A DNA stretch of 64,000 bases from Blastobasis lacticolella (lineage: Eukaryota > Arthropoda > Insecta > Lepidoptera > Blastobasidae): NCBI GenBank assembly GCA_905147135.1, contig LR990041.1, positions 18,661,907 to 18,725,906 on the forward strand, written 5' to 3'. This document shows positions 42,710-54,524 of this stretch, piece by piece. Position 1 is the first letter of the stretch. Every line of letters starts with the position of its first letter. The translations under genes were made by a program, and so were the position numbers. Under the pieces are notes generated by a model. It saw only the letters and a program-made list of their open reading frames with translations. It made no database searches and was not told the DNA's origin.

Positions 42710-43861
42710 CAATTTGATGACATACCTTTGGATTATAAAATTTGCTAATTAAATATTTGATCTTTCAAATGTTGTTATTTCATTCGTAGTCGCTAGTAAG
42801 TCTTTGTTCGTAGTCCTTTCGAAATTGGTTCGATGAAGTTTTGTTTTTGTAATAATGTATCCGTCATTGGATAGGCGTTGCATTGAGAGTGTATGGAGTC
42901 GACTTTACCTGAAAGATTAACAAATATCCATTTTTACAAACCTTCGCATTTATACTACTACTAGACATACTAGCATTTCATTAGGTATTCCAAATTAATA
43001 TGAAAAGTGAACTATATCCCTATAAATCTAAACTTTTTGAATTTATCTGCGGTTGAATTTACCGTTTGGTACATACATATACTGTATAATTTAAAGACAA
43101 AATGCACCATTAACCTAAACCTAAACAATTGTTTGATTACCGAAATAAAAAAAATATGTCCTTCCGCTCCACAGATTTAGATACGAAAACGCGCCAGACA
43201 ATCAGATAATTCTACAGATAAAGTTACTTTTTTGATAATGCGTAATTAATTGATAAACCATTCCTTCACGGGTAACAACAAAGAAAAAAACATTGAAAAC
43301 GAAAAAAGGTCAGGGGACAATGTTTACACAGAAACCGTTGGGCTGGAGTCAAGCGAAATGTCAGGGCGCCGCCGGCACCGAAAACAACGTTGAAAATCCA
43401 CATCGGAGCCTTTTCAGAGCATGACTAATAGGTGTGCGTCATGGAACAGAAGACTTGAAAGTGGGAAAAAATACGCAGCAGCTGCTTCAATGAAAAATAA
43501 CGTGTCATTAATCATAACAGCGAAAGGAAGGAGCGACCGACAAGGCTGCGACAAATACCTTCCGGCAAGCGCGCTCCAGCAGTGGCAGGGAGGTAGCTAT
43601 ACTACCACCCTCGCAGGTACTGCCTCATTATCGTACTGCGCATTTCAATATTGTTTCTGCTTTACTGTTATTGAAGACATACAATACAAAGTTATACGTA
43701 ATGTGAGATGCACTATTCTCACGCATCTACCTTGCATGCCACACACACACACACAACCACACATATTTATGATAAGAAAACCGTTTTTCAAGTTTTAATA
43801 TGATTAAAGCTTAAGTCTATAAGTTCAGTACTACCGTAGAATAATTTATTATGTATAGTTG
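42710..43861. other. unassigned sequence
   Basis: No gene recognised. The open frame at 43421-43798 (125 codons) has a basic, Ser-rich start and no motif. An AC microsatellite lies at about 43741-43757. Confidence 0.4.
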
Positions 43862-43918
43862 ATTGAGAAAGAGCGAAGTCTCCTAATTGCCTGTATTAGG
43901 AGACTTCGCTCTTTCAAT
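43862..43918. repeat. 57 nt hairpin
   Basis: Arms 43862-43887 and 43895-43918 pair over 24 bp with a two-base bulge (GA); the loop is 7 bases (TGCCTGT). The arm contains AGAGCGAAGTCTCCTAAT. It is very regular for a pre-miRNA and could equally be a tiny foldback element. Confidence 0.85.
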
Positions 43919-44151
43919 ATGCTTAAAAGGAGGTTCCTGCTACTTATTATAGGGCACATTTTATAAAAAAAATAAGGATTTATTTATTTAAGACGTGGTC
44001 CAGTTAGGTATATGCACAGACATAACAGACTAAACACAAATCACAAATATTCCCTGTTCGCTCACTCTACAATGATTATTAATCTTGCTATCCCGTTTTT
44101 TAACCCATAGAAACGAGCCTGTCAGAAAGTGAAGAGCGCAATGTTTTGAAC

Positions 44152-45495
44152 GTTCACCACGTTGCTCTAGCTAACAACGACTAAACGTTTCTTTTGAAAC
44201 ATCGGTGTAAATTTTATAATTTCTAAATCAAATTTAAATCAAACCACATAAAAGATGGTGTAATATAGAGCATAGTTATGTGAAAGCGAAAAGTATGGAA
44301 ATATACCTGCATTATCCTTTCACCGGTAAGTAAACAATCGTGGTCATGGCTATCGGAAATCAATTTTAGAAATTGTGATAAAAATATGCATAGTAATAGT
44401 GTGAATTTGCAATAATTGAAATCTTAATCTTAAAACAACAAGCCATTAAAGACAGATTTGAAATTATTGGCAAATTGAGATATATTTAGGTGTATAAATA
44501 GATATGGAAATATTTCGACGTAAACAGGGTCGGATTTAGTATTTGTTGTATAGAGTTTTAATACTCAAATATTGTCTACAATTGTAATCATAGCGGTCCA
44601 CAATTTTATACTTCCGTATCAAAAATGTACCTAAATGATATTTTAAATGTTCAGACATTTAAAAAATCTTTAACGTATTAATCGCAAGTTTACGTTTATT
44701 TTCATTTATTCATTGTTCTAGGTTTCCTGAAGTCCAGACATGGTGATGTCTGGGTTGCAAATTGGAAGTGCTGTTTTGTAAACATTTTGAAGAACGAGAT
44801 AATAAGTGTATGCAAGTCCCTTCTGTCCTGGTGCCGTACCTACCAAATTTTTTACTGAAAATAAAGAATATGCTGCCTGTTTGATATATTTATGTACATA
44901 CCCTTTACATTATTTTTTTGTTCATGACGATGTCCTCTAGAGGGCACGGTATGTTGGATCGAGAGATCGAAAAGACGGTGGTAGGTATCAAGACGTGGGT
45001 TTGATCCCCAGACACCTTACCTTTGAAAATTGTTTTTGTATCATATACCGAATTCATATATGGATTCAAATAATTTATTTGGCTTTTCAGTGAAGGAAAA
45101 TACTGTCAAAAAACTTGCATGTTAGAGATTAATTCGAATTATGAAGTCTCCCAATCCGCATTGGGCCTGAGTGGTAAACAATTGCGCGTTCTCTCTCAAT
45201 GAGAGGACAGATCTATTCCCTAGTAGTTTATATGTGTATAGGCTGACGACGACGGTGATAATGATTCATTGCACTTTTATTATAATGACAATATAAATAT
45301 GCCCACAAGTCAGATTTGTTTGTGTTCGTTACGGAATAGAAATTCGTAGTAAAAAATAACTTATCTGCAGATGGGCTGCCTTATTTCGTCCCAGCATTTG
45401 CCTTAGTGTGTGTGTTATAGAGATGTGTGACATTTTGTCTCGAATTGTACCTCGGTATGTACTCTCTGCTTCTGTAGATTAAATTTTTTCTCTAT
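44152..45495. repeat. ~1.35 kb direct repeat, copy 1
   Basis: Matches 50421-51795 in the same orientation at roughly 90% identity by eye, from ACGTTTCTTTTGAAACATCG to ATGTACTCTCTGCTTCTGTA. Shared words include CACCGGTAAGTAAACAATCG, CTTCTGTCCTGGTGCCGTAC and GTGGGTTTGATCCCCAGACA. No open frame of note is shared. The class is unknown. Confidence 0.88.
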
Positions 45496-47799
45496 GGGTA
45501 TATGCTTAATTTGACGTTTTGAATTTTTGACGCCTGTACAATTAGGGTATTTTTTAACTGCTGACAAAAAAGAGGGCTGTTATAATTGACGTGTGTATCT
45601 GTTTATCTGTGGCTTTGTGTATCTGTCTGTGGCATCGTAGATCCTAAGCGGATTTACTGATTTGGATGCGGTTTTCTCTATTTGAAAGACAGATGAATCG
45701 AGACGGTTCATAGCTTTGTTTTATTAAATTCGGTTCAGTAGATTAGTAAATACTGGAGTATAGTGGAGTATAGTAATGTGAACTTAATCTGGGTTTATCC
45801 AACATTTTCTGTGGATTAGGTTATTGATAGTGTTGTTTTCGTGAAACTTATTATTCGACATGTTCCAATTACATCCAAACATTCCAAACTAGCGAATCAA
45901 TCATCCCAATCAGAGATCTTTCGTGTGCATTTTACCACAGTTGGGGGCCACGAGATTATGAAGGTGTTATTAAATTGAACTTCTCTCTGGGGGGAACCCC
46001 ACGCACGGCAACTCGCTGAATAGCTGACAGTAATTACCGCGACACACCTGCGCTAATAGGGCTGTCAACGAGTGGAAACATAAAAACGTCCAGGAGACAC
46101 CTCTGTAATCTTAGAAAAAAATGTAGGGTAGACATAGAATATTTATATAGATTAGAGGGTATAATAAATAAGCTATCCCTTGTCTGATAGATATAGATAT
46201 GCCATCGTGGAGTTTTTGGTAGACCTGTTAGAGCACTTTGTGTTTGGTGACTTTGATGTGGCTGACTAGCGAAACTGCCAAGAGGACGTAAGGCGCACCG
46301 GGATTTTTCCTTCTAGAACCCACACAAGAGGATATGTAAGTACTATCGCTACGAAAATTTGATACATAATATAGCCTAATTATTTGGTTTCAAAAAAGGG
46401 CCTTGCGAAACGTCAAGTATGGGCGATTTTTTGATAGTTTATAGAGGCCTTCATGAAAAATCCAAGCTTTCGACCTCGGGGTGCTACCGCGGGCTGAACA
46501 ATGTCCATAAAACGCGAGGTTTACGCGAAAATTACGAGGCTTTTTGGTCACTCACTAATATCTCCAAAACGGTGCGTCGCAGAGAAAAGTGATCTTCTAC
46601 CGAGTGAAGGCTTATAAAATTCTGAATACTTTTTTAAATTCCCAACCGTTTTTTCAACTTTCAACACACTCTTTGAGTTTATCGTGCTCAGACAGACAGA
46701 CGTGGCGGGAGGGCTTTGCTTTATATGTACCTAGATATATTGATTTATTGTAATTTATTATGATTATTACAATGTCAAAATATAAAACTAAACTATAAAC
46801 TTAACATCCGTAACAAATAGCACTTCGTCGATAGAGATATTGTAAGGTAAAACATTAAGTTAATTTACTAACATTATGGAGAGAAATGATTTGTATTTTT
46901 ATATTTTTGACCCGGTTATTGCGGCTGTCTTTGTTTGCCTCCCTCTATGTCTAAGAGATAAAGAGGTATTGCACAAAAAACATTTCGACAATACGAATAC
47001 AATACAAAAGTCGATCAACTATTATTGGTTATTTTCCGGCTCCGGATAAATTATATGTCTGGGATCAAATTTTGACGCACTCAATGCCCTAGTGTCCGAT
47101 TTCGTTGCTCATTATGATAGTTAAAAGTTTCCGTGTTGACTGAAAATTAAAGTCACGAGTCAGTGGGTCCAACGGTATTTAACATCAATTATGGTAGCTA
47201 TATAACTACCTATTGTCTGCATTATTTGATAAGCTTGTGAAAAGGGCCGTTGTGTTTCTAGATGTAAGAGTAGGGATGCATAATTTAAGTTTGTGGCTCG
47301 AAAGCTAAAATTAAAATCATAAAATAGGGTTTAATTTTAGAGGTTTGGGTAGGGGTAGTATAGGGTAGGGGTAGTATAGGGGCAGGGTAGGGGTACGGCT
47401 GTCGAGCATTGTCGGGAACGGTGACCGGCTCTGCCTGGTAAATGAATGTAATCAGATGATTTGTTGTAGATGTAGATAGTACGTGTAACTAAAATTTGTG
47501 TTTACCTATCTCATGTAGCATCTGTTATGCACGCTCACTTAAAAGTCTGTCAAGCGGTAGAGATTGGGCGTTTTTATTAATATGGTTGAATTGGCCGATT
47601 ACTGGGCCACTGAACGGGTGTTGCCTTGGTGGGCTGATTTACTCTTGCTGTAGTCTTTAGGTAGTTTTCTTGAGTATAATATACCTTTACAAATGTCGGT
47701 ATGTACCTTTACAAATGTAAGCCAAACGGTCTGGCTCTGCCTGGCATGGTCAAGCAGGGTCCGGCTTAGCCTGGCAAGCTCTGACGCTGTCCGGCCCTC
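45496..47799. other. noncoding interval with dispersed repeat words
   Basis: 45555-45760 (CTGTCTGTGGCATCGTAGAT, TTGGATGCGGTTTTCT, TTCGGTTCAGTAG) and 46550-46730 (GAGTTTATCGTGCTCAGACA, GACAGACGTGGCGG) look like parts of repeat family D. 47340-47400 is G-rich. No gene. Confidence 0.45.
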
Positions 47800-48088
47800 T
47801 GTATCTGGGAAACGTTATTCAGGCGAACGCTTCATCTTAACGTCGTGGATCTACCAGCTATCCGTACGAGCCGCTTTGGTTCAACCTTAATATTGCGTAC
47901 GGCTAAAGAAATTGAACACGTTGCCTGCGAATGTGTTCCCTGACCAATATAATCTGGACGCCCTCAAGGCTAGAGTGAATAGGCTGTTCCTAGACAGGCA
48001 TGCTCCATCTTCGGCCGCATCATCCCTAACCACCAGATGAGATGGCGATGGCGGTCAAATGTCTGGAAAGTCTAATAAAAAAAAATAA
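47800..48088 (+). pseudogene. 3' tail of the 34.5 kb LINE family, forward
   Basis: Encodes [20 protein letters not shown], followed after frameshifts by [16 protein letters not shown], then the noncoding tail with ATGGCGGTCAAATGTCTGG and a poly(A) run at about 48077-48086. This gives the family's 3' end independently of the 34.5 kb copy. Confidence 0.82.
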
Positions 48089-49805
48089 CTTCAAAGTTTA
48101 TGTAGACGAAGTTACGGGCAAAATACAGGCTGCTTGAGGTAAATCCTGACCTCCGAAATTACCGACTTAATCAATTTCGCAATCAGCACCAGCCACGTCT
48201 CGGTAATGGCTCACGGTAGTGGTGCTCGTCGGTATACAACTTCCACCATAATTCCTACCAGCAGTTTCCAGAGCTGAGGTGTACACAGACTTCTTGGCGC
48301 ATGAAATTTACACCCGCCGGCTAGAATTTAATGCAATAAGTTCAACAACTAAACCACTACATCAATTTGGACTGATTTATTGGACTTACGTATTAGTTCC
48401 GAGCGAGTGCAACAGGGTTTTTAGAAAACTTTTGTGGAAATGGTAAATGAAATGGAGGTAGGTACGCTCTGTGTTTTGTAGCATTATGTGCACGTGAGAT
48501 AGCGCGACTGTATTTTTTACAGTTACTGCTATAGTTACAATAATTAAGAACGGTTACATCAGAACAATTTTTTTTCAAATAATGCCCTAAACTTTATTTA
48601 CGTGTTTACTATTATTGTCTACAAGCTGACCCGGCATAACTTCGTTCGCGTGGTGTCCTTCTTCTACCCTACCCTTCACCTATCGTACTTTATCCCTATC
48701 CTACCCTACTCTACACCTACCCTAAACCTACCGTACACCAACTCTACACCTACCCTACACCCTACTATAAATCTTTTCTATTTATTAGTATTTTAGTATT
48801 AGTATAGCTACATATATTTAGAGGCTGTTATGGTGTCTTGTGGGCTAATTGCAATTTTTATTATTTTTGGGGTGAAATAAACTCATATCATGTTTTTTTT
48901 ATAATAATGGGATCAAACATAATTAATTCAATTCAATTCATTTATTTAATCGTTAACATGGGTTACATAGTTGGTTACATGTATTTTATAGATCTCCATG
49001 TTCCACCTTACGGTATACGATACAATCCGATACAATCCGATACAATACGATACAATTAAAAAGTGACATAGCATCAACTGTTTACTGTTTAAACTAAAAT
49101 ATAAAACAAAAATGTTAATCGTTCTTAATTACCTACATGCCCACGTAAAGATCAGTCTCTTGTTTCAGTTGCCATATTAAGGCAATATTAAAAGCTGGAT
49201 TTTTTTATTAACTATTGATCATAATATCAGTAATGTTCTCAAAGAAGCTGGGGTCCGAAGTGGTAAGAATAAAAGGAGATGTATGAAAAGAGTTGTGGAT
49301 AGAGAGTTGTGTCAGGACAGAGCAAAGTGGCGGTTCATAGTATCTGCCTACCCCACCTGTGGGACACAGGCGTGAGCTTTATGTGTATATGTAATGTTCT
49401 ACCTATTTATACCATTAACGCAGAAATAGTGTAGAAATATTTTAGTATACCATTGATAATAAAGTGAACGCATAATTAAAGTTTCCAGGCACTGTTTCAG
49501 ACATAAGTAGTTCTTGTGAAATTATTCTTAATTATACTGCCACCACCGTCTCATATCTGAACGTAGAAACTGGTGCAGCTTAATGTTCGCAAGCACTTAT
49601 TATAATCCCGGGAAAGCCTTTAAAACTCTATAAATATCATGAAGGAACGTAAGTACAAAATGCGAAATAACTCACTCAGGCCGATGTTTAACATATAAAT
49701 TGCTATCAATTTTTTAGATTTATATTTTGCTCTGCGCTTAGGAGATAAGGGCGTGTGAAGCAATTTTGCGGTTTATTGCCTAAATAATACAGCAGTAGCC
49801 TTATT
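48089..49805. other. noncoding interval
   Basis: 48620-48780 has CATAACTTCGTTCGCGTGGT (family D start) and a CCTAC-rich stretch. 49012-49056 holds a short tandem of about four ten-base units (CGATACAATC). No gene. Confidence 0.5.
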
Positions 49806-49807
49806 AT

Positions 49808-49947
49808 GTAAAGTATTTGTGGGTGTTCTGTGTATAATAAGTATGTATTTAAAAGTATTTAAGTAGTGTATCAGTTACCTAGTACCCATAGTACAAGCTT
49901 TGCTTAGTTTGGGACTAGATGGCGCTGTGTGAATTTATCCACGAATA
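49808..49947 (+). mobile_element. SINE family B, 3' half, forward
   Basis: GTGGGTGTTCTGTGTATAAT, AAGTATGTATTTAAAAGTAT, CAAGCTTTGCTTAGTTTGGG and CTAGATGGCGCTGTGTGAAT, ending near TCCACGAATAT. The tRNA-like head is lost. Confidence 0.72.
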
Positions 49948-50420
49948 TCTTTTTACTTCAAGAAAACCAATGTTTATTGAAGGATTTTAAATGCAGATAT
50001 GTTATTTTAAATAATAAAAGGCATGAAGCCCTGCTAGGTAATTATAACACGAATTATAATAAAAAAGTAGGAGTATCACCTAAAATATGTGTTTCTTGCC
50101 TGAAAACTACTATGACAATAATAGTGAAAACAAAATGTATTGAATTGCAACTGAAATTAAACTAAAAACAAACCAAAAAGATGCCATTAGGCTCAAAAAA
50201 TTAAAAATATGCACATTGATTATAATATAAATAAAGGAGGTCCAGACAACTCAGCCTATATTATTATGCCCAATGACGTTGAGCGATAAGTCATTAGAAA
50301 TGCTTTTTCATTTTCTACATATTTTACTATGGCGACAATTATCGAATCGCTGTAGTGAAAAAGAAAAAGTTTATTTAAAAAAAAATTGTATTGGAAAATT
50401 CAGCAGTTACGGCAGTTACG

Positions 50421-51795
50421 TTTACCACGTTTCTCTAGCTAACAATGACCAAACGTTTCTTTTGAAACATCGGTGTAAATTTTATAATTACCTAATCAAA
50501 TTTAAATAAAACCATTTAAAAGACGGTGTAATGTAGTGCACAGTTATGTGAAAGCGCAAAGTATGGAAATACACCTGGATTAACCTTTCACCGGTAAGTA
50601 AACAATCGTGGTCATGGCTATCGGGAATCAATTTTAGAAATTGTGATAAGAATATGCATAGTAATAGTGTGAATTTGCAATGATTGAAATGTTTATCTTA
50701 AAACATCATGTCATTAAAGACAGATTTAAAGTTATTGGCAAATTGAGTTATATTTCGGTGTCTAAATAGATATGGAAATATTTCGATGTAAACAGGGTCG
50801 GATTTAGTATTTGTTGTATAGAATTTTAATACTCAAATATTGTCCACAATTGTAATCATAGCGGTCCATTTAATATTTATTGGGGTTCCGTACCAAAAAT
50901 TTACCTAAATGATATTTTAAATGTTCAGAAATATCTTAAACGTATTAATCGCGAATTTAAGTTTATTTTTTTTATTTATTCAGTCTTCTAGGTTTCTTGA
51001 AGACCAGACATGATGATGTCTGGGTTGCAAATTGGAAGTGCTGTGTTGTAAACATTTTGCAGAACAAGATAATAAGTGTATGCAAGTCCCTTCTGTCCTG
51101 GTGCCGTACCTACCAGAATTTTTAATGAAAATAAAGAATATGCTGCCTATTTGATATACTTATGTACATACCCTTTTCATAATTTTTTTTGTTCATGGCG
51201 ATGTCCTCTAGAGGGCGCGGTAGGTATTCACGGTATGTAGGATCAAAAGATCGAAAAGACGGTGGTAGGTATCAAGGCGTGGGTTTGATCCCCAGACACC
51301 TTACCTTTGAACATGGTTTTTGTATCATATACCTAATTCATATATGGATTCAAATAATTTATTTGGCTTTTCAGTGAAGGAAAATATCGTCAAAAAACTT
51401 GCATGTTAGAGATTATTTCGAATTATGATGTCTCCCATTCAGCATTGGGCCTGAGTGTTAAACAATTGCCCGTTCTCTCTCAATGAGACGACAGATCTAT
51501 TCCCTAGTAGTTTAGATGTGTATAGGCTGACGACGACGGTGATAATGATTAAGGTCGGCACCTTCATTGCACTTTTATTATAATGACAATATAAATATGC
51601 CCATTAGTCAGATTTTTTGTGTTCGTTACGGAATAGAAATTCGTAGTAAAAAATAACTTATCTGCAAATGGGCTGCCTTGTTTCGTTCCTGCATTTGCCT
51701 TAGTGTGTGTTTGTTATAGAGATGTGTGACATTTTGTCTTGAATTGAAACTCGGTATGTACTCTCTGCTTCTGTAGATAAAAATTTTTCTCTAGC
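50421..51795. repeat. ~1.35 kb direct repeat, copy 2
   Basis: Second copy of 44152-45495. It differs by substitutions and by two short insertions: TAGGTATTCACGG near 51221 and AAGGTCGGCACC near 51551. The start-to-start distance is about 6.27 kb. Confidence 0.88.
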
Positions 51796-52870
51796 ATTTT
51801 AATTTTCTACATCTTTCTCTACGGCCAAAGAGATTGGAAATTTAGTGACCTTCATGGTTAAGTAGAGCGGCCCTCAACGTCAAAATCCGTGCCACACGTC
51901 ACTTTGACAAGCAATTTGATTGTCAAACACAAATTTGTAAACAAACTATTAAGATACGACATCAGTTAATTTATTGGTAAAATAATTTAATGTTTTGTGT
52001 TGAATATCAATATCTATATCAAATATGATTATTGTGACACACAGGTTATACATTAAATGCAGGTCTTATATAAATGAGACTAGAGCGCTGTGTAGTGATA
52101 TAAAATTAGAGTAGGTACACTTAATTAATAATTACAAATAAATCATTAAAATAAAATAGAACAAAAAAATTACAGACATTGTCATTAATTAAATAAATAC
52201 CATGTCAATAAAATTCAATTAACAACAAAGTGAGTCATTAAAAAATTATCTTAAGCTGTAGTAATTTTTGTCAATTAAGTAGTCAAAAAGGTTAGGTTTA
52301 AACATTATGATATCCTTGTTATTGAATGTTTTGTTATTTTATCTACACTCATAGCGTAATGTTCCAATTTCATATTCGAAAACAGTTGTTTCAGGATACA
52401 CTTTTTTCATGCCAGTCTATAAAATTTAAAAAAAATTCTTTTCTATACAGCATTTCCCATACTAATTTCATTACAGCTGTATCGTAAAATAACTTTTTAA
52501 TAATTATGCAACACTTATATTTTTTAAATTCTTGTCAGGCCCGGACACGGTCAAATGTAGGCTGAATACCTAGATATCTTTAACAAAGTCAAAGTTCAAA
52601 TTCAAAATTTTAATTTTTCTGTTTATATTCTGTGTAATTATTTTCCCGCTTAACAGACTATTTTTTGTAATTGTTGTAATTTGTGTTTGTGAATGTTTTT
52701 CTCTTATTTTAAGCAAATTAATAGATAAATATGAAATTAGTAAAGTGAATTTCCCGCCGCTTGATATCCTCGACACGTAGATACAACAGAACTGCCTCGC
52801 AGCTTACTTCCAGCAAAGTTGAGAAAATTATAGGTACGATATTTTAACATAAAAATATGAGTGAAGATAA
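51796..52870. other. unassigned AT-rich sequence
   Basis: Very AT-rich; no gene, repeat or RNA recognised. Confidence 0.45.
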
Positions 52871-52983
52871 AGTAGTGTATGCAACTGCATATAATTAGGT
52901 ATTAAAACACTGGTGTCGAACTATTATCAAACAGACACCAGTGTTTTAATACCCCCTTTTATATGACAGTTGCATAAACTACT
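52871..52983. repeat. foldback element, ~48 bp arms
   Basis: Left arm 52871-52917 and right arm 52934-52983 are complementary, perfectly so over the inner part ATTAAAACACTGGTGTC, with a few mismatches and a small gap outside. The loop is 16 bases. Confidence 0.85.
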
Positions 52984-54127
52984 ATTATTATATTAGTAAA
53001 GTGCAATAGACTACTACCTTTTAAGTATATTGTTAGTCGCTGGTTATCGCTCATAGAATGTGTGTAGATGTGTATAAAATATGTGTTAAAGATTCTTGTT
53101 TCATTAGCTTTTTTTTAAATATCTCGAGGATTCAGTAATTTCTTGACTTAAATAATACGACAAGCTCAGTAATATATGTTTCTTGGGAAAAGTTGTTCAG
53201 TATCATGGGTAGAATATGGGGTTTCGATTAATGCTAGCGGTCTTTTTACACCTTGTATAGTGTGACAACATCGATAAATCATATTTACCTATTTAATCCC
53301 AAAATATAAGTAAAATTAATTTGAGTCGGGCGTGTGATAGTGATGTGTTCGTTGCTTTTCCCCAATGTCGATGTAAGTAAAATATCTATTGATCACGAGG
53401 AGTGAAACAATTGGAGGAGATCGTTCAGCATTGGAATGATGTAGGCAAATAATAATAGAATGGCGAGCTTTAAAATTTGTAAGTTGACCTGATGTTTATT
53501 CTTTTCCGCCGGTTCTGCCGGTTGTCCTTTAAATACTTCTTACTTCTAAAAAGCTTTATAGAATTAATTTATTGTAAAATTACTTACAAACGTTTCTTTG
53601 AAAAAGGAATAGAGCCATCTCCGGTTACAAGGTTCAATTTGATCAAAGCTCCATTTTATTCACAATGTAAAAGGTTCGGTAAAGGACTTTCTAATACAAA
53701 TGACAGAAAAAAAATTCGGGTGGCTAGATGTCAGGTTACTCTCGCTATTTTTTCGTTTTTGTAATAACAGCTGAATTGAATTCACGAAATTCCAGCAAAT
53801 ATCTTATCATTAATTATATACCTTTAAAATCCGTATCAGACAAATTTGTATGCATGGAAACACTGGCTTCATGTTTAGTTACTATCACAAGAAATCTAGG
53901 GATAAAGAAAAAATGCCGGATGATGTGGATGGCTGCGCAGTAGAAATAGCAAGGATCAATACGTTTGTTCTTGATCCTAGAGAAATAGTCGACTTTCAGA
54001 TTTGCCGCTCGGCATTTTCGTCAACCTGGTTCGAACTGGTATCTTCTTTTTTTAATTATCAATAGGTTTGCATTTGATCTCAACTCACCTGATAGAAAGC
54101 GACGATGAGCGATGGTGTTCCTCTTTT
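52984..54127. other. unassigned; possible decayed coding segment
   Basis: Plus-strand frames at 53580-53765 and 53850-54065 overlap and are more protein-like than average (for example AVEIARINTFVLDPREIV), but I recognise no family and see no credible start or splice context. Confidence 0.35.
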
Positions 54128-54415
54128 GGGCTTTTTTTTTTCATGTCATACAGTACGCAAACAGGCAAGCGGGCCACCCACCAAGCGTATCGCCAATGCC
54201 CACCTCTATAATACGTTGCTCTGGCAGCAAAAAGGTAAATGCCCCTCCACTGCCAAAGCCACGGTTCCCGAAATCCCCACCCCATGGAGCACCGGCAGAA
54301 ACACAATACTATTTAAAACAGTATTGTTTAGCTGTGGTATTCTGTAAGGTGGAGGTACTTCCCAGTCGGGTGGCTCCAATTCGAACGGGATACCCCGCTA
54401 TACCTCTCTTAAAAG
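54128..54415 (-). mobile_element. repeat family C copy 3
   Basis: T-run, ATGTCATACAGTACGCAAAC, AGCGGGCCACC, ACGTTGCTCTGGCAGCAAAA and a 5' end near ACCTCTCTTA, like the copy at 19012. It has two internal deletions relative to the others. Confidence 0.75.
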
Positions 54416-54524
54416 CAAACGGGAATAACTTGCTTAATTTTTACTATTTATTTCTTTCTAAGTTTCGATCTCGCCATTTCTGTGTGCTAATATATTTTTA
54501 ATAAGTCAATAATTTTCTTTTACA

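Noticed and set aside
43421..43798. 125-codon plus-strand frame
   Set aside because: No motif, no splice context, low complexity at the end (AC microsatellite).
48650..48775. Telomeric (CCTAA)n repeat
   Set aside because: Units are irregular CCTAC variants, not CCTAA, and sit next to a family D word.
44152..51795. The two ~1.35 kb direct repeats as LTRs of one retrotransposon
   Set aside because: The 4.9 kb between them shows no gag, protease, RT or integrase, no tRNA primer site after copy 1 and no polypurine tract before copy 2; the only RT-related piece inside is an unrelated LINE tail.
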